From Limnanthes douglasii subsp. nivea (lineage: Eukaryota; Streptophyta; Magnoliopsida; Brassicales; Limnanthaceae), in assembly GCA_036936605.1 (NCBI GenBank), contig JAUPFV010000001.1, forward strand, positions 30,699,900 through 30,763,899: a DNA stretch of 64,000 nucleotides. Direction: 5' to 3'. A model generated the notes under the pieces. That model saw only the letters and a program-made list of their open reading frames with translations. It was not told the DNA's origin and ran no database searches. Positions 46,030 through 57,740 of this stretch are shown in pieces; the first letter of the stretch is position 1, and the number at the start of each line of letters is the position of its first letter. The position numbers and the translations under genes are program-made.

Positions 46030-46290
46030 GCCATACAATTCGCACCTTAGGCTGCGAATTGTGTGACAACAAATCCAACATGGGCATGTCACACGATTCG
46101 CAGCCTAAGGTGCGAATTGTTTGATATCCAATCCATTTTTTTAAAATGCACCGTTCAAAACGATTCGCATCATATGCTGCGAAATGTGTTATGGATAGGC
46201 TGCGAAACGCAACTGATTTACTCACATTTTGCAGCATATCTCGGTCACAGTTCGCAGCATGCATACTTAAAATGTGTTTAAAATTTACCA
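46030..46290. repeat. Palindrome cluster 5 (Ulp1 gene intron)
   Basis: ACAATTCGCACCTTAGGCTGCGAATTGT (spans 46035-46063), an inverse copy at about 46091-46119, and CGATTCGCATCATATGCTGCGAA near 46160 all lie in the intron between 46320 and 45978. Confidence 0.85.
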
Positions 46291-47200
46291 GTTGCAGCAT
46301 GTATAGTTGGGAATATTTACCAGTTGTGTAGGTGTCCTTGTGGTGTAGTCTATGGATTTCAGCTTAGGCAGAAGTGGATTGTAGTTTGAAATTGACCTGC
46401 CGTCGACGTCAATGACAAGCAACGTCCAGTGGTTTATCTGGTCCTTTGTCTCGGTGCATACTGCAACCATGATGATGTTGGGGTTTTTGGGCCCCTTGCT
46501 AAAAGCTGCGTCCACCAAATTTTCTACTTACCAGTCTGCTTTCATTTGATGCTGCATCCAAGCAAGAGTATATTACAATGAGAACATTTTCTGAAACTTT
46601 GAAATTTACCTGAGCTAAACTTACCGCAGTCATGCCCGAAATCAGTACGGTGTCATGATGCTCTCCTTCAGCTTTAGTGCATAGAACTTTGAAGTCTGCT
46701 TCTTCAAGAATATTTCGAATCCAAGCGTCGATAACCTAAGAAATGAGTTGTAGATTTATGTTAAATATACAAGACATATTTGAAACATTAAAAACAGAAT
46801 TGGTTGACAATTGGATACCTTTACGTCCAACTCCAGTTCTAAAGGTAGTGCCATCGCATCACTCGCTTGCACTCTGATTTCGTATGTAAATTTAGACTCT
46901 GGTAACTACCATACCACTGGATCAGGGGTGTCGCTCTCGTAGGCTTTAACTAACTGTATTTTGTGGTATTCTGCCACATCGATACGGTCAGTTACTTTTG
47001 TTTTCTTTGGCCAGTCGCTGTATTCTACTTTTGGCGGTTCTCGTACTGTTATAATGAACTCTTCCTCTTCCTCTGCCACGTGAGGGTGTGTTGGTGTCAG
47101 TAGAGTAAAACTTGGCTCCTCTATCTCTTTACTGGGCTCGAGCTTTGTAAATAAAAAAATCAAAAGTAGAAGGGTGTCAGTCATTATAATTGCAACGACC

Positions 47201-47236
47201 CCAAACAGTTCGCATGCTAACATGCGAACTGTTTGG
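47201..47236. repeat. Palindrome with 16-bp perfect arms (Ulp1 gene intron)
   Basis: CCAAACAGTTCGCATG (47201-47216), loop CTAA, CATGCGAACTGTTTGG (47221-47236). Further partial units follow to 47385 (TTCGAACTGTTCG, ATGATGCGAAA). Confidence 0.9.
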
Positions 47237-47879
47237 TTCCAGCTGAATAAATTTCATAGTATCTATCAGGGTAGCATTCGAACTGTTCGAGGTTCCACTG
47301 AACAGGTCGCATGATACCCTGATATTTGTTTGTAATACCCCAAACAGTTTGCTAACACAAATCTCATGTTATGATGCGAAATCATTATAAGTAGCCCTTA
47401 CCGCACGGTCAGCGACAACCAATGTCATTGACTTGTTCGGCATAGGATCTGGATCGTGTCGGCAGAGATCATTAAAGTCATCCTCCGACATGTTCTCCAA
47501 AGACCGTTGTATTATAGAATCGTAATATACATTATCAATTTCATTTAAAAATGTCTGTGAAACTTGAGTGTAAATACCATCAACAAAAGCATCGGGTAAA
47601 CCTACGGTGTTATCGTGGGACTCTGGATCTTGCAGTTGATTTGTTACCGGTGCTACAGTTTCACGTTGGCTTAGCAATTCTGACTTTGTTGACAGCACAG
47701 TTGGTCTTTGAGGTGCATCTGCAGATGTGGTGTTGTCTTCTAAGGATGGTCCTTCCTGGCTGAGTAGTTCCGTCTTCTCACCGGGATGGACATGTTCTGA
47801 CTCTTGAGGTGCTATCTCTTGCGTTAGCCTTTCTCTCTTTGCCAAGGCTATATGTTGCTGTTGTTGTTGTTCTTGTGGT

Positions 47880-48060
47880 CTTTCATGTTGTTGTTGCTGT
47901 TGTTCGTGTTGAACTTGTGGCTGCTGGTGTTGTTGCTGGTGTTGTTGTTGTTGTTGTTGTTGTTGTTGGTGTTGTTGTTGGTGTTGTTGTTGTTGTTGTT
48001 GCTGGTGTTGAACTTGTTCCTGCTGTTGCTGTTGTTGTTGTTGTTGTCTTTCGGTCTCCT
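47880..48060 (-). repeat. CAA/CAG trinucleotide tract coding for poly-Gln/His
   Basis: About 180 bp of near-perfect CAA/CAG/CAC codons on the minus strand inside the Ulp1-like gene, giving runs of up to nine Gln. This kind of tract changes length easily. Confidence 0.9.
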
Positions 48061-48114
48061 GTTTCATACAAAATTCAAAAAAAAAGTGTGGAAGGGTTAA
48101 GCATACTATAATCA

Positions 48115-48260
48115 TTGTTGCGAACGATTCGCATGCTGACCTGATATTTGCTTTGTCCACAACAAACATTTCGTAGCTTAGCATGCGAATTGTAAAATAA
48201 CCAATCCACTAGTTGAATACACAATTCGCAACATAAGATGCGAATTGTTTGGACAAGACT
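48115..48260. repeat. Palindrome cluster 6 (Ulp1 gene intron)
   Basis: ACGATTCGCATGCTGACC, TTCGTAGCTTAGCATGCGAATTG and ACAATTCGCAACATAAGATGCGAATTG, in the intron between 48420 and ~48062. Confidence 0.8.
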
Positions 48261-49437
48261 ACACAAGAGTCCTAATATTTGTTTGATATCATCATATCAT
48301 GTGATGGTATTAAATGGATACACTGAGTTTGTTTGAATATTTATACAACAGGAAATAATATTATGGAAACAATTTCATCACAACAAAATAAATAAAATAT
48401 ATGAATCTTAGTGAACTTTTCATCCACTTACATCTTCTAGGCTGCCTGGTTTTGCCACTTCTTTCGCACGAGCTTCCATCTCCTTTGGGTCATTCGGAGG
48501 AGACTCGTGTCTTTCTTTCTCTGTCTGTGTCTCCATGATGTCCATCTCTGTGGACACCGACAACTGTTCATTCATCCTTGCGGATTGTACAGGTATGGGT
48601 GAATGGTTGGCATCATCGTCCCTCTCTTCTGGCAGTACTCCATCAGCATGGTGCTGATCAGCATTAGACAAGGATGCTTGCAATACAGTAGATGCTGCTC
48701 TGTCTGGAAATGCTGGTACCTGCTCAGCTATTGGGCTTTCAATCTGACAAATTGGCTGAGAGATAGCATTGTGGAGTTGGTGTGCTTCAAGTTCCGCTAT
48801 CTTGCGTTTCAATTCTTTCAGCTGGAAAAATGATAGCAAACGTTTTATAAACATATTAAGTGCTGATTGTAGCGATTATTTTAGGCTCAAGTCATACTTA
48901 CTTCTCTGGCCTGTTTTTATATCTTTCTCTCGTACTTGTTCTTGTCGGCGTATGTCTTCAAACGCTTTGATTCAGCAACAATTGCAGAAATCTCGGGATT
49001 AGGACCTCTGCGTTTGAGTACATAATCACCGATTGTTTCACTCATACTGGTTGTGTCATTGTCGTCGGGCTCCTGCCTGGATTTGCCTTTCGGTGGTGGT
49101 GGAATTGTTTGCTTGGGGAGTGTTGGTGGTGGAATCGTTGGCTCGGGTGGTGTTGGTTGTTCGGGTCTGGGAGACATCATCTTATTCGTTTCTTTCTGTG
49201 ATGCTCGTCTCCTTTGTCTTGGTTTTGATGTTGTGCTTTTCGTCCTCTTCCTTATTCTTTCTTCTGGTGAAGTAGATTCCTCATCTGCATCTCCACTATC
49301 TTCTCGTTCTCCGAAAACTTCACTTTCAGCCTCGGTAAGACGTAATGGACCTTCGAAAACCTACCAACAGAGGCACATGTAAGTAAATAAATTGTTTTGA
49401 AAGTATGAGGGTGTAGAAAAACAAATTGTTTTTTACA

Positions 49438-49790
49438 AACGGTTCGCATTATATGATGCGAACTGTGTCAATTCTATCCATGTTAGAGTTGCAAACAATT
49501 CGCATGTTGAGCTGCAAATTGTGTGTAAGCCATATGCTGCGAACTATGTGTAAACCATATGCTGCGAACTAAGTATTTATGTCACGTTGCGAAATGATTG
49601 ATGCATTGTTCTATTATAACACTAGTTAAAACGCATACTGAGCTGCGAAATGTGTGTAAACAATATGATGCGAACTGTGTGGAAAAGGGAAGTTGCGAAC
49701 TAATATTCATATCAGGTTGCGAAATGATTGATGAATTTTTCTAATATAACACTAATCAAAACGCATGATATGCTGCGAACTGTTTGCACC
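49438..49790. repeat. Palindrome cluster 7 (Ulp1 gene intron)
   Basis: GGTTCGCATTATATGATGCGAACTG (49441-49465), TATGCTGCGAAC repeated, GAGCTGCGAAATGTGTG and similar, filling the intron between ~49360 and ~49800. Confidence 0.8.
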
Positions 49791-50179
49791 CCCAGTTCAA
49801 TACCTATATAAAGCTTATACCTGGTCATTATCCAGCAATGGTGTTCTAAGAAGCAGCGCCTGAATATGACCTTTACATCGTCCTCGGTTAGCTTTACAAA
49901 CTTTGAGCCAATACGGAAGGCGTCTTTATCAACATGGAACCTCTCGACGAGATATTGAATGATCGAGTAGAATTTTTTCTTTGGCAGCTCTGCCTCATTA
50001 CGGATTTCGAAAGCCGTTTTCAAAAGTGTGTAGAAAGGTGTGTTTCTTGCAGCTTCAGTGTGGGCCCTGGTAATACGCATCTCTTTAAGTAGCTTCAGAA
50101 GGCTCACCAACCCTGATCTGTAGTAGCTAGGTTTTGTTGTCATACTTCCTACACAAACACAAATCAGTTGGAGTGTCAC

Positions 50180-50440
50180 AAACTTCGCATCACAAGCTGC
50201 GAATTTCATGTATTATCAGTTAAACTGTCACAAACAATTCGCATGACAAGCTGCGAATTTCATGTTTATCAGTTAAAATGTCACACACAATTCGCATGAC
50301 AAGCTGCGAATTGCCTATATATGAATAGTGTTTTTACAGACAATTCGCAGCCTGGGCTGCGAATTGTTTGTAAATAAACGACATAAAAATTGAATCGAGC
50401 TGCGAATTGCTTGCATAATGGGTGATCAGGATGCGAACTA
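50180..50440. repeat. Palindrome cluster 8 (5' intron of Ulp1 gene)
   Basis: It includes ACAATTCGCAGC CTGG GCTGCGAATTGT (50340-50367, 12-bp perfect arms) and three near-identical CAATTCGCATGACAAGCTGCGAATT units between 50183 and 50313, a short tandem array of palindromes. Confidence 0.88.
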
Positions 50441-50739
50441 TTCTACTTTTTACATGCACGTTGCAGAGATCTGGGAATTATTGAACAAACACCAAAATCA
50501 ATAATCAACTACCTAATGCACATCTGACATACATAATAGTTCTCAGGAAAGTATTAGCATTACATGCAACTAAACTTCTACCCTGGGTTCGACGATAAAC
50601 CCAGAAAGTGACCAACTATCGTCGGTAGATACTTCATTCCGGTATAAAAAGCAACGCGTATCGTGAAATAACAGAAAATAGTGGTTCGAATTCGTCAAAA
50701 ACGCAAAAAAAGTACACTTTCCACGATAATGCATACCTG

Positions 50740-51129
50740 TTTACTTCTAAACACTGTAAAATTCACCGGTCGGAGACGACTTCACGACAACTTTGTCGAA
50801 CAGAAGGTGTGGAGTTGGACTGAGTAAAAGACGGTGACCGGTGCGACTGCGTTGAAGGTGCGAACGGTGAGAAGCTGTAGGGGTTTTGGGTTTGAGAGAG
50901 AGAGAGTATCACGAAGTCGAACGGTTTCTGGTGGTTTCTAAAATTAGATGTTTGGGTTTGTTTAGGTTGATATGAAGGTTGAAAAGTGAGTTTAAACTGA
51001 AAAATAGGTATATATAGTTGAGGGATATTTTTGTCCAATTTATTAGTCGATGTATTAAGTAACACTATCAAAAATTTGGATAATGCGGGTAATAAGATAG
51101 TTGAGTGGGTATTTTCCGATACTTTTCTC
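50740..51129 (-). promoter_or_regulatory. MULE right terminal inverted repeat with inward promoter and first exon
   Basis: The inverted repeat (~50995-51129) contains ACTATATATACC on the minus strand (51005-51016), a TATA box facing the Ulp1-like gene. A pyrimidine-rich leader follows (50990-50745), then a donor-like AAACAG/GTATGC at ~50738. The leader has no good ATG, so it is likely a 5' UTR exon. Confidence 0.5.
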
Positions 51130-51561
51130 ATTAGTAAATTTAAAAATATATAGCATATAAATCATAAAATAATCGTATTTGATGAATTTGGGATCATGTC
51201 TATATAACATATAAAATAACCGTAATTAGTTTCCCATTTTGACTGTCCATTTTGACTGTCCATCCTGATAATTATACCCTGATAGTTATACTTATGGTTA
51301 GAATTTGTCTAATATATATAATTCAGATTGAATAGACTTGACTTTTGTTATTTTAACCTAATTATGAGGTTCGATGATCTTTAAAGTGTGATCAGTCCGG
51401 GTTCGAGGTAGACTGTGATCATTTTATATAGATAAGCATATCAAATAACCAAATACAATACAATAAAAAAAAATGGCGTTGCCTGCTTCGTTATTACTAG
51501 AACAACAGACTTCAAATGAACTTTGGCCCCATGAATGCAGATCATGAGCTTCAGAGATTGT
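51130..51561. other. Spacer and 3' UTR of the acylamino-acid-releasing enzyme
   Basis: AT-rich. It includes two copies of TTTTGACTGTCCAT near 51237-51262. No other gene seen. Confidence 0.5.
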
Positions 51562-54500
51562 TTAATTACAATGCTTCTTGAACCATACTCCGATATTAAG
51601 AAAGCTTTCAAAGTCTGAACGTGGTCTGCAAAATAAGTAAAGAAAGACCAGTTTAAATCATCATTAGTAAGTTCACAAGAACTATTAGTTTTACATTTAA
51701 TGAGGACGGAGTAGTTTATCGGTAATAATAGGGGAACCAAACAGCTCTCAAAGTAAAAGCAAGATAAAAGAGACTTTTTCAATTAGATCATAGATGCGTC
51801 CAGTCTCTTACCTGTCTAATCCATGAATGTCATTAGGAAACACAATCGTTTTAACCTCGACCCCTTTTTCCTTCAAGGCTCTCATGTACTGCACATTTCA
51901 ATGTTAACATAGAATCTTATCCTGTGTTAGATTTATGAAAACCGTTACAAAATGTTAAAATATCTATCAAACTATCTTACTTGGACACCATTGGAGACAG
52001 GAACACGTAGATCTTGAGCACCTAAAAGAAACAATGTTGGAGTTTTGACCTGCAGGGGAGTATTATGACTAAAACATTTAGTCCCACCAAGTTTATTGTG
52101 CGACTTTGCTTTGAATCCATGCATATAACCAAATCAAGTACGCTATGATATTATCCTAATCAAAACATAATCACATGATCTATTTTTCCACTTTATTCTA
52201 GACCTGCTAGTGTGGGTTCTTATGGCAGATTTAAAGGTAACAATGTGGAAGGGAAGTTAATCGATTTCTATTCTTATGTTGTTTGGCAGGATTCAAACGC
52301 AGAAGGGGAAATTTTCTTCTAGGGTTCCTCAGGAAAGTTTTGCCTCCTAGTTACATGTGGAAATATTTCCCTATCCAAGGGAAAATAAATTATAATATTT
52401 TTCAAAATTATCCACAAATTAATACACCTGCTAATGTTAGACTACGTAGGTAAATGTTAAAGTTGATATTTTGTTTATTTCCCCATGTATATGCCCTTGA
52501 TACAGAACATTAGGGGGATATATATTTCCCTGAGACTCCAAATCCGGCAAAAGAACAAGCCCATATATATTACCACGGAAAGGGCTTCACGTAGGGGTTT
52601 TGATGTCGTGCATTTTTACTTCGACCATAGAGGAAATGGTCTTGTTCTGCTTCTCTTTATGAAAAAATCCATCAAATGTTAAGAAACTGCCATATAGATA
52701 TGTATACCTTTGCGATATGTGATATAGGAGACATGTTGTAAAAGCGAGTTAGATGCTCGGGCAAAGGTGCTTCTGTATAGCTATCTTTCCATTTGCTCCC
52801 ATAGGTTTCAACATAACACCAATCAGGGATGTCAGTTACACCAACCATAGATGCGATATTACAAACAGGATTTCTCATAACTGCTGCAACGAACTTATCT
52901 GGTGCCTGTTGAAACAAACAAAATATCAGGCCTTCCTTATCCAAGTGATGTAACAAAGGAGAAACTCCCTTTTATGAAAGTCATTTTCAATATAACAGGA
53001 GAAGCTTCACCTGGCCAATTAGGTGACTGGTAAGAAAACCACCATGAGAACCACCAAGTACAGTAATTTTAGATGGATCAGCAAGTCCTTCTTCAACGAC
53101 GTGATCAATGGCTGTGAGAACATCTTTGACATCCTGTGAATAATGAACTAGGCAATGAGTGTAGCTCGTATTTGTGAAAAGGCAAGGATCAAATCCAAAA
53201 GAAACTTACTAAGTTTCATCACATAAGGTTTTTATTTTATTTGTTATGAATTCGTTAATTTGTATAAGGGAAACAAATTACTGTGATACTAACTTTTAAG
53301 AAGTGATAAAATTATTTATTCAAAAGATACACTTTTACCTATTAAAATAAAAATTCAAAGTGATAAAGGTTAACAAAATATGTGTGGCTTATAGCTCCCT
53401 ATGTGGAATAGTAAAATACTCGGAAGAAGACAGAAGATTCAGTGTACTAGTGCTTGTAGAATTAAATTAGTTCGAGAAAAGCACCTGGGCCCCGACTTTC
53501 CCTGGAAGAGACTGCAATGCTTCCTCACCAAATCCCAACGAACCTCTTTTAATGATCACGGAAGGAAATATTGTAAATTCAACCACGATAATAGAGGACA
53601 TCATTTTAATACCGATAAAATAGAAGCAAAGAAAAAATTTGTAAATCAGAAGCATGTTAGAACAGGTCGATTGAAGTATAATGCAGATCATGATTAATGC
53701 TCTAACCATGTTTGTTGAGAACCAGAAACACTTCTTTTAAACACCTATAATGCTACACTAAGTCGAAACAAAAGCAAATACGGGTAACGCTTCTTTTACC
53801 TATAATTTACAATCAACAAGCTGTTACCAATTGAGGAGAGAAATGCCAAGGACTTTGAGAAGCTAGAAACTGAGATAGAATGGGGTCCACCGTGAAGAAC
53901 CACAATCAATGGATCCAAGGAACCACCTTTCTTCTCGGAATTGGAAGAAACGTATATAGCTTCAAAAGGTTTCTTAGCACCTAAAATAGTTGAGCGATGC
54001 AAAGAATCAAGATTAATCTCTATATGAATAAAAATTAAAATTTAGATTTTACAGAAGTCCAATTAAAGAAGACATAAATCCATCCTGTCAAAAAATAAAC
54101 CAGCCACGGCGGCGCCTATGTCAAACTTCGAGACAAACCAAATATGTGCCTCAATTTACTCTTCATTTAGGCCCAGCCGAAATGACTTTATAAGCCATTT
54201 TTTATGACCAATAAAACAGCTACAAAAAGTGAGTAAAAATTACCCTCTGTTTGACAATCAGATACATCCTTGACAGGAATCTGAAGAATCTTAAACTGCA
54301 GAGACGAAAGCAGTGATGTAACCTGCAGTAACAAAAATAAAAAATAATTGAAAGGGTAAACTCAATACTTAAAATAGATACTACATGGAAAAAATAAACC
54401 GCAAAAATAAACCTTCGTCGAGCATCTGAATATAGAGCTCGGCACGTCAAACCAACTCCATGCAGCCTTTGTAGCTGATTTCTCGACTAGAGATCCATAC

Positions 54501-57002
54501 TTGATTTGAGGAACATCTACTGGATTGCTGGACACTTCAGGATATGGGAACGACTAAGAACATAAGTTTACATCTTTCACTTCAGGAAAACAGATAACTG
54601 TGTATTTGCTATTACCAGAAATTATATTGTCCCCATCCAGCGTCAAGACATTCCATGAACAATTTGAGTCATTAGGGCTGATACGTGATACTTCGCCGCT
54701 GCAGGGTAATTTTTATCATGATTTCATGATAAATGTATGACAGGTGTATCTATATATATATATATATATATATATAAATATGCATTGTATAAAACTTCTT
54801 ATATTATAATGATTACCTAAGAATGTTCACTGAAATTATTACTTGGCTGCTATGCCAAAAAGAAGTCAAAATCATAGTACGTCCATCAGAAAGCCAAGGA
54901 TCACTGAGACAGCTTAAAGTGTAGAGGCCTGGGAAGGAACCGTTGTCGGCACGCTGCACAACTTGAAGCTGCACCGTATAATTAGAAAACAACTTTATAG
55001 GCATATCTTATAAAAAAATATAAAACACCTACAAACAGAAATTAGCACCCGAATTCATAACAAGAAAACAGGTAAGTGTCTTTCGCATGATGACATAAGC
55101 TAAACCTTTGCCCATCAACAAGAACAAGGGGAGTACGAGACACAAAAAATCTCAAGCTTTAGACACCCATAAATTTCAATTTATTCACATTTAAAAACAT
55201 AAATATAAAGTGCAACATTGGGGTCAGACTGAACCAACAAAAAATGTATAACTCACCACATTTACAACATTGACAGATGTTAAAAGCTTTCCACTAGCTG
55301 GCCAGTCAATCTTGTACATCGAATTAGTTGCAGAATGTGCCCCGGTATTAACAGAACTTTCGGCAGATACAAACACAAGGTACTTCCCATCTGGGCTATG
55401 AAGGATAAAATTTACATAAAATCAGCAAGTCTTAAGGATCTAATGTGCTAAAAATAAATATTCAGGAATTTAACTAATTCAAAGCACTTAGTAAATAGGA
55501 GAAGAATAGCAGACCTGAACCGTGGAAAGAATGCACTACTTAGGCTTTTTGTCAGGCTATAGACAGTGAATTCTTCTTTTGAGGTATCTCTGTAAGTTTT
55601 GTACAAAAATGAATATAGGTCATCCCCACATAAAATCAGGAGGTCTTAGTTTGTACCAAATATGCAATCGTTTAGGACATAAGAGCTTTAGAGAATAAAA
55701 AAAAATTAGTAGTTTTATGAAGAATTACTGACTTGAGTTCGTTGCCTCCAACTTTTGCAGGTTGTAATTCGATTGCATATATTGCACAAGGCCTATTGTA
55801 GCAGTACTTTATACCAAGCTTTCTTTTCTCCGCTGACCACCCGACAAAAACTAAATACGGATTGGAACCTTGGGCGGATGGACTCCAAACAACCTGACCA
55901 ACACTCAAGGACCTTGGAATTCCTTTAATAGGTTGAACCTCTCCACTGTGAAATGCATTAAAAAAGATTAGAACCTTGATCTTTTCAATTTAAACATAAA
56001 GACGTAAATTGTGTATCTTAGTTATCTATAACAACAATATAGAGTAACACGGTACCTATCTATATTGATGACAAAGACTGCAGGCTGCCTCTTTCCAGCA
56101 TAACATTCTCCCCATTCCTCCTCCCAGTCCCCTTGACTCTTCCAGCTACCACAATCTTTATCTGCTGCACCACCTTTTTTGTAACCTAGAATATCAAAGG
56201 TCGGCTTCAATGGAGATGGTTCCTCAGCAACATACGCAATGAGAGTTTCATCCGAGTTCCAAGATATCCCCTCGAACCTACATTATTGAACGAGACTTTT
56301 TAACCTTCTCTAAATTCAAAGATGATATTGCGATATTACACATAAACAGCTACACCAAGTATCAATAAGTCTACGACTAGAGTTACAACAAAATAAAAAT
56401 ATCTACTAACACCAGAAAAGGTCAATTATCAGTTTCCAATTAACATAATGCCTAGTTGCGTACCATCCATCAACATATACAGAGCCATGAACAGTAGGGG
56501 GGATGTGGAACTCTTTCTCCAACTGCGACGAACTCCATATTTCAAATTGAGTTGGAGATTCATTTTCAGGATTTCGTAGCACGAGCATTTTCGAGCCTGA
56601 AGGAGATGGAACGATGGCTGAAACACCAGTCATCTCAATTGGAAACTGAGCCCATTGAAAACTCACAGAATCGCTACTTTTCTTTGAAATATTAGCAGAT
56701 AACATGTACTTTCTCTTTTTGTTAGCTAAAAGGTTTGGCTGGCTAATATCAAACATTGCCTGGGAGCCTGCAAGGAGAAGTTCGAAACAATACCGAATAA
56801 ATATAATGAACATTTTGAAACACCCAAAATCATAAAGAAATGACATCATACCAGTATCAGACTTAAAGACCCATGCCTTGTTGATGCTGGATATAGAATT
56901 GAACTCCTGAAGTAACTTAGACTGCAAAGCGTACTCTTCCTCAGTAGTTGAGTCTAACCCCACCGGAAAGTTTTTCGGTGGACTGGCTTTAGAAAACTCC
57001 AT
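51562..57002 (-). CDS. AARE: Acylamino-acid-releasing enzyme (acylaminoacyl-peptidase, S9C)
   Basis: It removes N-acylated residues from peptides and helps clear damaged proteins (prolyl-oligopeptidase family). Seventeen coding exons join in phase: 57002-56852, 56767-56464, 56277-56056, 55945-55733, 55589-55515, 55395-55257, 54968-54817, 54698-54616, 54534-54413, 54322-54244, 53980-53800, 53545-53485, 53133-53011, 52905-52708, 52049-51981, 51888-51812, 51625-51562. The product is 770 aa, close to the plant family length. Residues ~1-510 form the propeller (WSPSAQG, FSPDGKYLVFVS-type blades). The hydrolase domain holds Ser623 (GGSHGGF), Asp714 (GAQDLRVP) and His746 (NDIHGLD), plus the oxyanion-loop HGGPH. 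All look intact. Exon 9's acceptor (CTGAAG) was chosen because it alone keeps the frame. A 5' UTR intron ends near 57040. Confidence 0.94.
54746..54780. repeat. (AT)n microsatellite in an AARE intron
   Basis: About 30 bp of TA repeats in the intron between exons 7 and 8. Confidence 0.9.
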
Positions 57003-57039
57003 GGCTGAAACAGCTGAAGAGGATGCTCTTGTCCTAGAA

Positions 57040-57740
57040 CTGAATCAAAGAGAAAATAAACACGACCATGATCACTATCAATAAAAAGGTCTATGTCCGC
57101 AGAACTACAAAAACAAAACAGCATTCTTCAACTTTCGAATTTTCTTCATTGAAGTGTGTAGACTGAACATATACAACAGCCCATTTTAGGGCCAACGACG
57201 CCAAATACATACACATTGTCCAGATTAAGTTAGATCTTCTTCAACTTTATCTAGTCCAGAGCTTGATTACAAAACAAGTGTGGATCCGAACATCAACAAT
57301 TCATTAACCACCGGTATGCACGAAAACCGATCAACTCATTTTGCATAATCCTATCAAGAGATTCACCAACCAAACCACACTAAATAATATTCATTTCAAC
57401 AACTCGAGTGACAGTATGCTACATAAAAGTCAATTGCAAACAAGGTCCGATTGGAATATATAAGGATTAAGACGATCAATGCGAAGAACAAAACTAGATA
57501 AATATATAGTAACAATCAGAGTTGTAATAAGAGAAAGAAATTAAAATCAAGCATCGGGCAATAGAAAATCCAGTAACTAGTAGAAGCTTGGGAGAGAGAG
57601 AGAGAGAGACTACGAGGAAAGAGAATCAGGTCTGTGAAGAGTGGAAGTGGAAATGAAGCAGTGAGAAGGAAGATGACGACGGAGTCGTCGAGAGCAGAGA
57701 GAGTTGACGCAAAGGGTGGCCCAACCGATTTGATACAGCG
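57040..57740 (-). promoter_or_regulatory. AARE 5' UTR, leader intron and promoter
   Basis: A leader intron is suggested by the acceptor TTTGATTCAG/TTCTAGG at ~57040 and a possible donor near 57610. A (GA)n tract lies at 57592-57612 and a pyrimidine-rich leader at 57615-57720. These are typical of plant 5' UTRs. Confidence 0.5.

Larger units (their letters stand above)
45771..50143 (-). pseudogene. Ulp1/SENP-like cysteine protease gene of the MULE (KIU type), multi-exon, decayed
   Basis: Start ATG 50143 (MTTKPSYYRSGLVSLL) follows an acceptor-like GTGTAG. Coding pieces in order: 50143-~49860 (conserved N-domain with KLTEDDVK); ~49360-48917 (Pro/basic linker); ~48840-48420; ~48060-47380 (long Gln/His tract, then acidic DDFNDLC region); ~47150-46822; 46737-46600; ~46530-46321; 45977-45771. 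The C48 peptidase core has HWTLLVIDVDG (catalytic His) and LDCGIF (catalytic Cys). The aspartate position after the His reads SNYNPL, so Asp may be replaced by Asn. A TAG at 46906-46908 and a TAA near 46522 interrupt the frame. Ulp1 enzymes process SUMO; here activity is doubtful. Exon limits between 49860 and 47150 are approximate. Confidence 0.7.
39946..51129. mobile_element. Mutator-like element (KI-MULE type), 11.2 kb, with transposase and Ulp1-like gene
   Basis: TACCCACTCAACTAT at 39964-39978 and its inverse at 51097-51111 lie exactly 18 bp inside the two ends. The flanks share TTAGTAAA (39938-39945 and 51131-51138), or 9 bp with one mismatch. Inside are a MULE transposase gene on the plus strand, and a small acidic ORF and a Ulp1/SENP-like cysteine protease gene on the minus strand. 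Plant MULEs carrying Ulp1-like genes are known as KI-MULEs. The 867-bp element at 30330-31196 is a non-autonomous relative. Stops and frameshifts show this copy is no longer active. Confidence 0.88.

Noticed and set aside
47809..48111. Val/Leu-rich open frames on the plus strand suggesting membrane proteins
   Set aside because: They are the antisense of the CAA/CAG tract in the Ulp1-like gene, where trinucleotide repeats open every frame.
50763..51131. 122-codon minus-strand ORF at the right MULE end
   Set aside because: It spans the terminal inverted repeat and a pyrimidine-rich leader; it lacks a convincing ATG context and fits a 5' UTR exon better.
53401..53709. ORFs on both strands between AARE exons 11 and 12
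   Set aside because: They fall across an intron and the short exon 53545-53485; the spliced gene model accounts for the coding part.
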